From: Cloeon dipterum
Lineage: Eukaryota > Arthropoda > Insecta > Ephemeroptera > Baetidae
DNA: 64,000 nucleotides
Direction of reading: 5' to 3'
Assembly (NCBI RefSeq): GCF_949628265.1
Contig: NC_088789.1
Location: forward strand, 21,755,883 to 21,819,882
Position 1 is the stretch's first letter, and the number at the start of each line of letters is the position of its first letter. Shown here piece after piece: positions 52,722 through 64,000 of this stretch. A program made the position numbers and the translations under genes. A model generated the notes under the pieces. The model had not been told where the DNA came from. It made no database searches and was given only the letters and a program-made list of their open reading frames with translations.

Positions 52722-55700
52722 TTAAATTGGTGCAATATCAGGACTGTTATCCACGATCCATTGCATGTAGCTTGTGATGTCAAGAAACAAGGCATATTTA
52801 GATGGGTTACACACGCGTATTTCTGCATTATTTTTTTCCTTTTTTTGGCTGGGACCAAAACTAATGACGCCTCGCAAATAGAACCGCTTTTTCCTTGCCG
52901 AAGGACCATTAGCAATGAGCAGTCCGCCGCCGCTGTCTCCATTGCAAGCATTTGTACCTGTGCAGGCGAATTAGATTTTTTAGACTCAAGTGGAATAATT
53001 ACTAACCATTGTGCGGAAATCCAGCGCAAAAGTTTTGTGTGGGCCTCAGATTCCTTGAGTAGAACTTTTTGTTTGTGTAAAAGCATTCTTCGTGTGGAGC
53101 AATTCTTAAGTACGCTTTCTGCAGGATGCTCGACTTTGTGAATTGTTCCGTAAAGCCAAAGCCAACCACCTTTCAAGTATAATTAAAATCAGAGTGTGTC
53201 AAACAGCCAAAACGGGGACCAAACCTTTCCATTTTTGCCGGCGATATTTTCGAAGTCATATTCACTATTCCACAAGCAGGCAGGCCTCACTCGCTCTGTT
53301 ATTTGGATGCTATCTTTTTTCATAATTATCAGGGCCAAGTCGTGTTGAAAATCGTTTCTGAAGTAGTCATATCCGTCATAAATCACAATGGAAGCAGCCT
53401 GTGAATTGCAATTCGATTAGCAGGTGTTAAGAACGTTACGAAATATTTATTTTGAATTTTTTAATTGAAAGTTAACATTCATGAAGGTTAAGTTAAGCAT
53501 TAAAATTTAAAAAAGCTTTTTACCTGGACCGTCTGACGCCCGATTTCTTCGCTGTCTGTTGCGTCGTACATTCCTAAGGTGATTTCCAGCCATTCCGCTT
53601 CAATTTTATCACCAGTATTTGGATCATACAAACAATGAGCAGCTGCAAAATTTATATATAAATGAAAGTTTCAAAGCCAAGCTCAAATATTTGTTTTAAA
53701 TTATATCACCCCCAGCTATTGAGCTATTTGAGCATTTCAAGTCACTATAAACTAACCACCTTTTGCCATATCTCTGACAATGGGCAGCCATGTATTAGAT
53801 CCTAGAGTTGCTCAAATATCTCGTGTTTCATCTAAACTGCTGGCAATCAGTGAAAATCGCAATAATTACCAGTCACTATTACTCTCTTGGACACTAGCGT
53901 GCCGCCGCATAAGTCATAGAGCGAATCCGTCGTTGGAAAGTTGATGGACAGGCTCGCATGCCAGGGATTCTGCTCGATTGGGGCATTAGTGCCGTGGTGT
54001 ATGAACCCGACTGCCGTGTCTCGTCTTTCACGGCCTCTGGTTTTATCCTGAGCGACTTCTCCGCAACCTGCATAGCTCTCGCCTCTTCCAAAATCTAATT
54101 TATATTAAAACTCACATTCATAATTTATTTTTTTTTAAATATTGTTCACCTATTTCCGTCTCTAGTTTTGGAGTTGGAGGCATCAGAAATAAGCCGGTCG
54201 AGTTAGCAACTATCCTGTCAATATCCTGCAGAATGTCGAACCAGAGAATCCTATTTTCAACCCGATACTCCGATAGCAAGAAATTTCCCCATCTGGTTGC
54301 ACGTAAATAATATCTGTTATCGACCTTCGTTATCAGAAAAAATCCTGGAAATTAAATTGTAAATTATAAATGGTAGAACTAGTTTCTAAAAACTCATAAA
54401 ATGTAGGAGGTATGGAAGTTTGTGAAGCAGTCGTTTGAAAAATATTGGTTCATATTAAGGGTTGATGAATCACCTGAATATTCAAACGCAGAACACATAA
54501 GTGAGTCCAACTTGTCGCAAACACTTGAGGATATCGAATTATTGAGATAGCACTGCTGATGACTCAAAAGCTCTGTCCTTTTTAAACTCCTCGTCTGAGA
54601 AAAATAAAATTAATTAAATAAAACCGAATAGATGATATAATTTATGAGTCAGTACGTTATTTTGAGTGAAGACAAATGAATCAAATCTGGATTCTCGATC
54701 ATAGCTGTTCAGATTCCACAAGCAGATTGGTTTCAAATGCTGTGTGATCGTGACTTTTTCAATTTTCCACATTTCATACCCATTTTTTCGAAAGACGATT
54801 CTTGATCTCGATAGTGCCTAGAATGATGAGGATATTTACATTTTAAAACTGAACAATTTTAACAAACTAGATTTTTTTTAATTATAAATGGGAGGGTGAA
54901 CGCATTTTACTCTTTTTTGTAGTAATCCTCTACCAAACTTGCATAGCTCTTCGTCCTTTGACCCAGAGTAGCATGGGCCAGCATATATACGGTAGTTTTC
55001 GATTTCGTAATGGTGTGGATCTAAAAATTGAATGTTTTATAAGTTGATTTTTTTTTATTGACACGATGATTTCAATTAAATGGGAATAAATGAGCATATA
55101 TTGCAAATGGAATTATTATTCATTAAGCACATTTAAATCCTTTTATTATGTTTTAGTATGATGGTCTTAACAGAGTTTCAGTTTTATATTATTTATTGAA
55201 ATTCGAGATTAGGAGGAGGTGCATTTTTGAATAATTTTATACAAAGTATATAGTTCAATAACAAATTTTAACGGATACTCACTGAAGCCAGCCAGCACGG
55301 TTTGCTCAGACACCAAAAATCCATAGGTTTCTTTGTTGTCCGTCAAATCACGAGGAAACTTCAATGATAACATAATTAATGTAACAGACCCAAAAAAGGA
55401 AATTAAAATTAAAAATTCAGTCACTGTTTGTGTCACCGCGTAGCTCGACCAAGCGCTGCTGTTAGGTTTAGCTGCAATAATCACTGTCCAAGGCATGTCA
55501 CCTTTACCGTTCCATTCTCCGCATTTTTCAAAGCTCAAATTTTCGGTTGTAGGGGAATAAACTGTAATTTTAGGTTAATTTAATCGTATTAAAATTCTGG
55601 AAAATTCATAACTTTCAATTTGCGGTGATCAGGGAAATAAATAAATGATATAATTATTATGTTAATAGAACAGTCATTCGTTTTTCATATATCTTATATT

Positions 55701-56376
55701 AATAAAAAAATATGATTCCATGCTACTTTTAAAGCGAAAAATAAATCAGGCGTGCAAGAATGATTTCTGAAACAATGAAACAAACCTGGTGCTTTAGTAG
55801 GTTTATATTTGCCATAGTTCTTACACTCTCTTACTGGGTTGGGCCCCTAAAAATAAAAATGCGAAGTATAACATGTGTGTTGAGTTTTTAGCAGGGCTGG
55901 GAATCTCCCGGGGAGTTTCCCAAAATTGTAGTTTATTGTTTTTTGTGTTGTTCTTACCAGTTTCGTGCGGTTCATTGCACTTAAAGAACTAGAAATTGAC
56001 CAGTTATTCCATTAAAACATAATGTTAAACGGTATTTGAATATCTGGGTTCACGGCGTTTAGTATTTTTAATTATGCGTTTACGTCAATAAAAATTCTGC
56101 CTTAAAAAGCTGACAAAAGTTCTAAAAGGCAAAAATCTATAGCTGCAAAATTTGATTGCAAAAACCCGGGATAAACTAGCCTCAAAAAATCTGCAAAAAA
56201 ATCGAATTATTCCCATGCCCAAGCTCTGGTTTTAGGCTTCACTGGGTGTTTGATTGGTTTTGAAAGAAGCATTTAAACAAATACTGAAAATATATCACCT
56301 CTAGATTAACGTACGTCGCTCCTTCGCATATAGTCATGATGGCCATCAGCAGTAGAACAAACAATTCTTTGCACAT
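52722..56376 (-). CDS. Two-domain secreted serine protease (gd/ModSP-like), copy B
   Basis: Paralogue of the gene at 45514-50641, same order of domains. Exons: 56376-56299, 55846-55786, 55561-55437, 55358-55283, 55020-54911, 54817-54656, 54594-54474, 54344-54150, 54094-53870, 53642-53524, 53398-53225, 53169-53007, 52957-52722; phases agree, 614 aa. Signal peptide MCKELFVLLLMAIMTICEG. The first S1-like domain again lacks the triad. The second keeps AAHC (H387), HDLALI (D444) and CNGDSGGG (S545) with Asn in the specificity pocket. Indels against copy A within exons are multiples of three and all splice sites are kept, so both copies look functional. The N-terminal and linker exons (for example EIENYRIYAG against DIEVYRIYAG) differ more than the catalytic exons, as judged by eye. 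Confidence 0.85.
55892..56228. mobile_element. hAT-like MITE in protease B intron 1
   Basis: About 337 bp starting CAGGGCTGGGAAT and ending in an imperfect inverse (CCCAAGCTCTG), typical of hAT-family ends. It is flanked by GTTTTTAG (55884-55891) and GTTTTAGG (56229-56236). The empty site is seen in copy A near 50490-50510. It therefore inserted after the duplication or was lost from A. Confidence 0.8.
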
Positions 56377-57122
56377 TTTTTTATAGATTTTAGATTCCGA
56401 TCACTTAAACGCTTTGAGCACTTCCCATAATTATTGGTTTGAGCATCTAACACAAAACGTTGTTGTCACTAAGTAAACACCTGTTTTAGTTTGATCTTTC
56501 CTGTACGGCCGAAACTAACGGTTTGGTCAGCAAATTGAGGACCGAGAATGAAAGCGGTCGTTGCGCTTCGTTCGACGAAGTTGCGTTTAATAAGCAACTA
56601 AATTGCCCGTGACTCGGGCTTATCACCTCAAAATCAATTTTTCCGGTGTGGTGCTTATGCATCACTAGTCTGACCGGTTTGACGAGTTTTGGTAGACTGT
56701 ACAAGGATCCTCTTCACGCGCGTATATTGACCTTGGTTTTCACTGATTTTAAATTCCATATTGCTCAACTGTGTATATTCCTCCCATTCGCGATTATGTT
56801 GAGATCGATTTCTTTTTTTTCATTGTGTTTTGTTAAATGCATTTTGTGTGTATAGGGGCGAATATGTTGCGATTAATAGAGGACTAGGTAGGACTATTGA
56901 AAAGAAGTGCACTCAAAACTTGAGATATGAAAAGCATGCGCTCTTGGAACTGTCGGACATAACCAAAGTGTAATATTTTCATTTTATTTTAAAAATTCCC
57001 TTAAATTACCGGCCACAGTTGTTTTCAACGTATCTTATGAAAATCAACCTTAATCAAATAGTTGTAATTGCTCTGTTAGCCGTTAAAAGGTGAACAAATT
57101 AAAATTGAAATTAAATATATTA

Positions 57123-57128
57123 TTTATT
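57123..57128 (-). terminator. Putative poly(A) signal of NSUN7
   Basis: AATAAA on the minus strand about 43 bases past the NSUN7 stop. Copied in the relic at about 51603-51608. Confidence 0.5.
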
Positions 57129-57170
57129 AGACATAAAATATTTACACGTGTCAATATATCATGGCATCTA

Positions 57171-60100
57171 TCATACGGAGTCGCTGTGGTCGCTGTCGTA
57201 CTCGTCCGAGATTTGGCTTTCGTCGTGGAACTCGAGGGAGTGAACACTGAGGGGGTACGGCGCCCTCCACGTGGCGCCTGGTCCCGGCACTGGCGTGCGT
57301 ACCAGTCTGAACCTCGGCAGGGCGTGCGGGTTGCTTGTCCTCAGCAGGGCGAGCACCCTCCTGGCAGCCTCGCTCCACCAGCGTCTCGCATCCTGCCGCC
57401 GATTGAAAATGTACCTAAAAACAAGATGAGGTAATACATTTGTAGAGCTCCTTGATTTTATAAAATACCTGGCGAACAAGTCGGGTGGTGGTTCACTAGC
57501 CTTGGCCCTACGAGGGCAGTCGGTGCAGATGATGACGTCGGAGCGGTCGGGGCTGCTGCTCCTCGAGCACGTCCGGCGCAGCAGAGAGGCAATCGTGGGC
57601 TGCGACACGCGCTCGCCACACTCCGCTTCCTTCTGCTTGTTCTTGTTGCGCATCATGATGTCCCTGAGGACTGTGTCGCTCTTCTTCTTGTGCTGCTTGC
57701 GCTGCGTGTACGGCGAGTGCTTCTTGTGCCGTCCGCCAAACAGCCCGCGCGATTCCGCGATTTGAATCATGTACTGCGCGTCCAAACGAGTTATCTCCTG
57801 AAATTTAATTAGTAAATGAATTAATTTCTTTGCGATAGTCGAAGAAATTATCACTCCCCAGTCATTCTATTAGTTTCTAGATTTTTTAATAAATTTTTTT
57901 AAATTAAAATGACCCATCGATCGATTTGTAAAACAAAATTAGCCAGAATGGAACAGAAATTATTGCAATTTCGATGAGTTCTTAAACAAAAAATATTTAA
58001 GACACTTCGTACTCGCTAATGACAAATAAAAACTCTAGATATAATAAATACTCTTCTCCACCAGGGCATACAATCCTTTGAATTTTTCCTGAATAAAGAG
58101 TAAAAAAGAGTTGCTTGAGAATGCCTTCCCTATAGTGAAGTGCGACTATATTAAATTTATTTTTATCCGTTTAAATTTGCACATCTTTTGCTGACCTGTC
58201 GTTTCAATAGCGCCAAGAAGCACCCGTCCTCCTCAAAGGAAGGGCAGGGATCCACCTCATCATCTTCATTGCTCACTTCGTGTTGCTTTTTCGGCTGGAG
58301 TGGGGCGATTTCAAACAGATCCGTGGCAGGAACCTGTCAAGTAATTATTCTGTTGTTAAATATCGCATCTGTTAAAGTCAAACATTTTATTTTGAGCTTT
58401 AATCATTAAATGACTTTGGTTTTTGTGAGTTTACTTTAAAAATTTCAGGTATATTGAAATTTATAAAATTTTAGCTAAGCACGCAATATTAATTGTTTGT
58501 CTATTGTGTGTAATTTTTGTTCCAATCGCGCAGAACTTCAAATATTTCGTTTAAAGATGCCTGGCATCTAATTTAGGAGTTTAATTTCTGATCCAATTTT
58601 CATAGAAGAAATTAGAAATAAAAACGAGCAAAGTGTTTCGCTTTTTAGATTAGACACAACAACCAATTTCCTTGACTTACCGTGGTAGAACAACCGGATC
58701 TGGCGGTCAGAGGCTCGTTGACCACAGAACTCTCGTCGCCGTCCTTATCAAAAACGCTGTCCTCGCCGATGCTGTGCGACCGTGCCAGTGGCCCTGAAGA
58801 AATTACCGCTTTCTCCCTGGCGGCTTCGTTGGCCGACTCGATCTCGTCGATAAGCAGCTGCCGCGTCTCCTGGGGAAGGACCGAGTGCGACTCGAAGACC
58901 ACGACCTGCAGCTGCGGCGCGGACAACGCCAGGCGGACCGTCGCTCGCTGCTCTTCCTCCAGCAGCTCCTGCCGCTCCTTTGCCTCCTCGCTTGAGTCTT
59001 CGGCCGCCAGGGCCATATCCTCCAGCAGCTGCAAATCTAAGAAATACACATAAATTATACATGAGGTAGAGCTAATTGATTTTGAAAGAAACTTTTCTCT
59101 TAATTTGTGTTCTCTCTTTAGAAAATAAATTGTTTGCTAAGCCAGCTGAAATTCTGTGGCAAAAAGTTGACATAAAAAACAGACACGCGCCAGTCAAAGT
59201 TTCTTTATTTAGTTTTCAATTTTAAAATGGAAAATTTTAAATAAAAAAAAACTTTTTTCAATTCAATTGAAGGTTTTGTTTAGAAAATATTCATCAAAAT
59301 ATTTTCCCACATCATATTTAACATTTTAACTTGGTACACTATTGAGAAAAAGTGGATTAGTGTGTATATTATTTAGAATAATAATTACTCCTTCCACTGC
59401 TGCAAGCCAAGTCAACCGGGTCCTGCACGGCCGAGAGGGAGTTGGGAGGGTTGGCGAGAAGTGCAACGGCACCGTCCAGGATGTCACTGTCCGGAGACAA
59501 CTCAGCAAATTTTTCAGATCGAATGTAGACGTTGGAAATGCCAACGCTGTGCAAGTATTTTTCGTATTCACGTTTCCTGTTCATGAAAATAATTCTAACT
59601 TTTATTATTTTAAATAAAAATTAAACGCATACTTGTCTCCAGCTCCGAAGACAATGAGAGGCCTGTTTGAGGTGCAGGACGCGAGCAGGGTGGCCAGATA
59701 AGCCGACGTGCGTGGTGAGTGAGCGTGACTTTGAATCACAGTTCCCGTCAGGGCAAAGTCGTCCAGGACGTAGCAAAACGTGGCCGGGCCCAAGCAGAAT
59801 GCCCTTCCCTTTGAAATCGACATTTGAATTAAAATTACTGAAGCCTAGCTAAAAACAGGAGTTACTTGTAAAACTAAAAGGCCCTCCTGAACCAGTTGGG
59901 ACTGTGCGAAACTTGCCCTGAGTGAAGGGTGGTGGTGCAGCAGGCCAGGACACCGCTTGTCTGTTCGCACCGACTTGACTTCTTCGCTTGGACCGTCTAT
60001 CACAAAGCCAGACTCTTCTAACAGAGATAAGGCGTCGTCTCTCCTACGAAAACATTCGTTAGGCAACCTGAGCAACGTGAATGACATGCGGAATGCATTA

Positions 60101-61946
60101 AGGGGGAATTAAATTTCTTTTATTCTTTAATTTAATTTGGTTTTTGATAGAATTTTGACTTGAAATAAAACATGCATTGAAAATCAGATGGGGCTTCTTA
60201 CTAGATAAAGGATTTTTTAATTTAGAGATTCATGTTAAAACCGGTCTAATTTTCAATCCATAAAATCACTTGGTAGTAAAGCTGAAATTTCCTTTTTTTT
60301 TAAATAAATTGCTCCAAGTTGATAATCCCAGCCGGGAATATTAGCAATAAAATGCAATTCAGGTCTGAAATATTAGAATGATTTTATTTTAATCAGAAAA
60401 GCTCAAATTTAATTTTATAAAATCAGAAAAAAATTAAATGTATTTGCCTTCAATTTCATTGAATTTCCGCATTTTAACCTGATATAAGAATCATTTAACC
60501 TGATTTTGCAGGTGTTGATCCAAATGGTGGTGGGGATGAGGTGCTCGTCGCGGCAGTCTTTGCGGTCGCGCAGCGATTTGGGGAGCAGTTGCTCGAGCCT
60601 GAGCGCGTGGCTCTTGATCCTGAGGCGCGCCAGGGCGGCTGCCAGCTTCACCCTGACGCTCCACAGCGCCTCCTCGACCTCAGCCATGCGTGCCCGCTGC
60701 CACAGGTCGCGCAGGTCGGCTGGGCAGTGCGATTCCCTGCAGTAGAAGCGCCGCTGGTACAATCGGCACAGCAGCAGGTGCACCAGCATACTCTCGCCGC
60801 ACAACTAATTTTTAATTTGAAATTAAAACCACTACAAAATTCAGTTTTAATTTGCTAAATTTTAATTTTCTAAAGGAATTACAGAGATATACAAATATAT
60901 TTTGAATTTATTTTTACAAAAATTCATGTTAAAATTTTTATCTTAAACAGATAAATTAAAGAAACACAAATGTAAGGCCATTTTACGTAATTTTTCAGTT
61001 TTTGTCTTCAATTTTAAGTTCATTCTTTAACTCGCAATTTGACTCTAATTTTCTCTGGTTGTTTTTCTTAAAATTAATAGATCACAAGGTTTTTGTAAAT
61101 GCAATTTGAATTTACTTCGTTTCTCCAAACCATTTTGCATCGTTTGTCAAGTTTCCCCGCCGTTTAACAGAGAAAATAAAACATTCAACAGCAAATAACG
61201 CGGGAAGAGGCAACTAAATAAATCACGTCGCTTGGCGCGGCCACCATTATCATGAAAAATGGTCACGTCAAATTACGCACACCTGTTGAGGACAGTCAGT
61301 GACAAGCGAGTGTGTGTGTATGTGTGCTAAGCGGTGTGGCTGGAAGCCAAATGAGCATCCACCGCGTTCGGCTGCTCCGTCTGCAACGATTTAATTAAAG
61401 TTGGCAGTCGTTTAGCAGTGCCGCCGCGTGCTGATTGATCTGATCCGCACGGCGCGGTGCACGCGAAAGGTCGATTTACGGCCTTGCGTCGAGGAGAGGG
61501 CTCTCGTGACTAAAAATTCGAAATTATGCTCATATACTCGCCTGCGGAAAAATCGTAAAGAAGTTGGTGTCTTGTAGTGCCTGATTAAAGACGCTGCGGT
61601 CTGCAAATTGAAAATAACTCACTGCTCTGCTGCCCCTGGGAACGCTCGCACGTGCATTTGAATTGAAACTTTTTTTTGTTATTATATTCACCCACATCTA
61701 AAGGCGTCGTAGGTGAGGGCCAAGACCTGCCGCTGCTCCTCCTCGTGCCGGAAGCTCACGTCCATTTTCTCCCTGGCCAGCAGGCAGCCCGCCTTGACCA
61801 GGGTGCCCATGTCGCACGCCTCGTCGTCGCCGCCCGACGTCTGCTCGGCGAACTTGATCGGGCCGATTGCATCTTTTGTCGCGACGCCCAGCGAAACGGC
61901 TGCAAAGTCGTTGGTGTAATTCGATTTATCCAGCTCATCGCCCACA
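57171..61946 (-). CDS. NSUN7: NSUN7-like RNA methyltransferase homologue (5' end missing)
   Basis: Member of the NOL1/NOP2/Sun family by overall layout. Exons found: 61946-61696, 61600-61542, 60804-60500, 60067-59866, 59808-59633, 59576-59389, 59036-58681, 58333-58196, 57797-57469, 57414-57171; phases agree, 748 aa seen. The first exon listed starts at an AG acceptor with one base of a split codon, so at least one 5' exon is missing. Recognisable blocks: QRQVLALTYDAFR, ALQDTNFFTIFP, VKLAAALARLRIKSHALRLE, TIWINTCKI, LVQEGLLVLQ, RPLIVFGAGDK, DPVDLACSSG, and ITRLDAQYMIQIAESRGLFG. The m5C-methyltransferase motifs are degraded: no DxxAAPG loop, and the usual TCS-type cysteine motif reads FESHSVLPQE. 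Catalysis is therefore doubtful. Exon 61600-61542 needs a GC donor (CAG|GCGAGT). The C-terminus is basic, then acidic. Confidence 0.82.
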
Positions 61947-64000
61947 CTGAAATTGATAGACAGTCGGAATTTAATGTGAGGCCTTTAAAGAAAAATTATG
62001 GAAAATTCTTTTTTGAAATACACTTCTGTTAAAAATTGGGGATAAGCTCAAATACACCTAGAGCTAGTGTGGTTTAAATTTGCAAGAAAAGCTGCTCCAT
62101 AGTTTACATGCTAATTAAGCGGTGAGAACAGTCTCTCTATTGAAAATCATGATTTATTTTGCCAGAAGGGAAATTTGCCTCAAAATCCACCCATCATCAT
62201 CAGAAAAAACGGAAGTTTAACTACTTGGTATCCTGATTTCATTATTGCTCATTATAGAGATAAACGGTTGTTAAATTCCACACAAAAATGGACTCAGTGT
62301 TGACCTTAATAACTTGGAATGAAAATTTGCTGTACTGGGGGCTGCTAAAATTTTTAAATTGAAGGGTTGGAACCTATTTCTAAATTTTCGATGGTCTAAA
62401 TAAATTTTCATTCATCACATGGAATTAGCTCATCGGTTCAAATTTCCCTCAAATTCAAAGAACAAAAAAATATTAAATGGCTCTCCTCTTGTGCGGATTT
62501 GATTTATTTAATTTAAGAGAAGATACTGGCTTTTTTCTAACTCAGCTCATCTCAGGCCTCAGCAGCAGAACTTTTAAGGAAATTTTGAATCACTGTATGG
62601 CCAAAGAAAACAATTTGCTGCACTCATTCTGCTGAGTGAACACAGTAAAAAGGAAAGAACGTGTTCCTAAATCTTGTGGAAACCCCCGCCTCTCGTTCTC
62701 CCTGCGATAAAACTCCTTTGTAAATCATTCGCAAGAGCACAAAATTCCACATGCACGTATCAGCTATATTAGTGCCTCTCCTCTCGCACGCTTTGTATTA
62801 AGGATTAGCATGTTTATTACTCATCATTATTCTCGTTGTGCTCGTGAGTAATTAGTATGTAATTTCAACAGCTCCGCATGATTAAGTTCAACAATAGGAT
62901 TTTATTTTTTACATTTTTAGATTTAGAGTAATTCAATTTAAGTAACATGAATAAATTTCAACTGAAATACAACGTATTGTAATATGAAGTTAATTTATCA
63001 TCTCGTTATTGAATAAAACATGAGAGTTATTTTCATTTCCCATATGAGTAGCTAAATTTGAATTTATAGCGTTTATAAACTGTTTAGAGTGACGGCAACA
63101 CGTTTGGCTTCAGCTTTTTGGCACCTCTATTTCACCTTCGCTTTTTATTCAGACAACAAAATTGCCCGAGTTTACAAAACATCAATTGCGTGCCTGCGTG
63201 GTGCAAAACTGCGCTGGCCTAATTCTGACAAAAATCACTCAGAATCACTCACAATCGCATATAATAGCGTGTGTGAGCCAGAGCCTCCCCCGCCTGAACT
63301 CCATCCCCCGGTCGGCCGGCCGAGCTGATTGTGAGGAGGAAGCTGGAAACAGTTGTTTCTGTCAAAGGCAGGTTCCGCTTCACCTGTGTGATTGACACAT
63401 TCCTAAGGGTTGTTTAACCATCACGCGCAGAGCAGTTTTGCACCTCCAACTCCTCGTCTGCGTTCCAAGCAGCATAACAAGCGGAGGTATGCTGCTCGCG
63501 TGACTTGATTAGCAATGCTGACTGCCCATCCTGCTCTTGCTTTTTTTCTCTGGTGCGACGCGAGTGGCGTGTTTGCAGCTGCACACGGGAGGCAGAAACA
63601 AGACGTCCTCAACCCTCAACCACTCACTGCCCCTAATACGCCGCCTCCATAAATTTGGAGGAAAAGGCCGAATTTCGCGTTTCAAGGGGGTTTGTCAGCT
63701 TGCACGAGAGCGAATATAATAAATCAGCTTCACGCACACGTGTCGATTTGTGCCTCTCAGAGTTTTCGATCCTAGTCGCTAACAATTTGTTAAAAATAGA
63801 AAGGAGAATAAGAATATCATCCGCACCGTAGCACACAATGCATAGTAATAATTGCCTTTTTAAATTTTTAAAGACAAGCTACACAGAAAAATTTGTGGAA
63901 AATCTTTTTTAAATTTTACTTGAATTGCTGTCTAAAAATTTAAAAAAGAGCTTCAATTTTCCGAGGTGCCATTTAAACTTGCGAGGAAATCGTCTGCAAA
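61947..64000. other. Right-end tract without recognised coding exons
   Basis: The missing 5' exon(s) of the NSUN7-like gene probably lie here or beyond the window, but I could not find one. Otherwise AT-rich, with GC-richer stretches near 63100-63720. No convincing gene on either strand. Confidence 0.4.
62050..62310 (+). repeat. Dispersed repeat C, copy 2
   Basis: Colinear with 14105-14440: GGTTTAAATTTG, CATGCTAATTAAGCG, AAATCATGATTTATTT, GAAGGGAAATTT, TGATTTCATTATTGC and AGAGATAAACGGTTG. Confidence 0.55.

Larger units (their letters stand above)
51749..57269. repeat. Tandem segmental duplication, unit B
   Basis: Homologous to 43803-51748. It starts within NRF intron 1, includes the spare NRF exon 1 and protease copy B, and ends in the real NSUN7 last exon. 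It has its own insertion, a hAT-like MITE at 55892-56228. Confidence 0.9.

Noticed and set aside
52722-56376. Protease copy B as a pseudogene
   Set aside because: All 13 exons stay in frame, splice sites and catalytic triad are intact, and indels are multiples of three.

Overview
The window is eukaryotic nuclear DNA, most likely from an insect or other arthropod. It has AT-rich introns with GT-AG (and two likely GC-AG) junctions, several foldback/MITE-type transposons, long (GA)n tracts, and a gene set of Uba1, G9a/EHMT, a NRF-6-type acyltransferase and two gd/ModSP-like serine proteases. I cannot name the species.

Layout: 1-19.8 kb holds no gene I can recognise. It alternates AT-rich DNA with GC-rich islands about every 1-2.5 kb, and also has (GA)n tracts and a few degraded dispersed repeats. 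20,045-26,035 (minus) is a complete 12-exon EHMT/G9a histone H3K9 methyltransferase, with a composite foldback element in one intron. 27,326-28,573 is a large foldback element built from palindromic ~100-bp modules. 29,250-31,775 (plus) is a three-exon BTB-domain protein with an acidic, heptad-repeat tail. 32,907-39,016 (plus) is a complete 7-exon Uba1 (ubiquitin-activating E1). 40,212-44,050 (minus) is a 7-exon NRF-6/acyltransferase-3 membrane protein. 45,514-50,641 and 52,722-56,376 (both minus) are two intact 13-exon paralogues of a two-domain secreted serine protease (pseudoprotease plus active protease). 57,171-61,946 (minus) is a NSUN7-like protein whose 5' end is not found. 62-64 kb is non-coding as far as I can see.

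The two proteases arose by a local tandem duplication. Its unit runs from NRF exon 1, through the protease, into the last exon of NSUN7. The duplication left a spare NRF signal-peptide exon (51,864-51,981) and a truncated NSUN7 3' end (51,527-51,748) between the copies; the junction is at about 51,748/51,749 with short microhomology. Since duplicating, copy A has gained a 1.69-kb GC-rich insert in its last intron (eight ~103.5-bp tandem units with a 4-unit higher-order period, plus a 278-bp direct repeat). Copy B has gained a hAT-like MITE in intron 1.

The genes form no operon-like unit. Uba1 and EHMT are housekeeping and chromatin genes, the proteases look secreted, and NRF-6 is a membrane protein. 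Gene models were built by hand by joining reading frames at splice consensus sites and checking that codon phase is kept throughout. No database search was run, so family names rest on recognised motifs.
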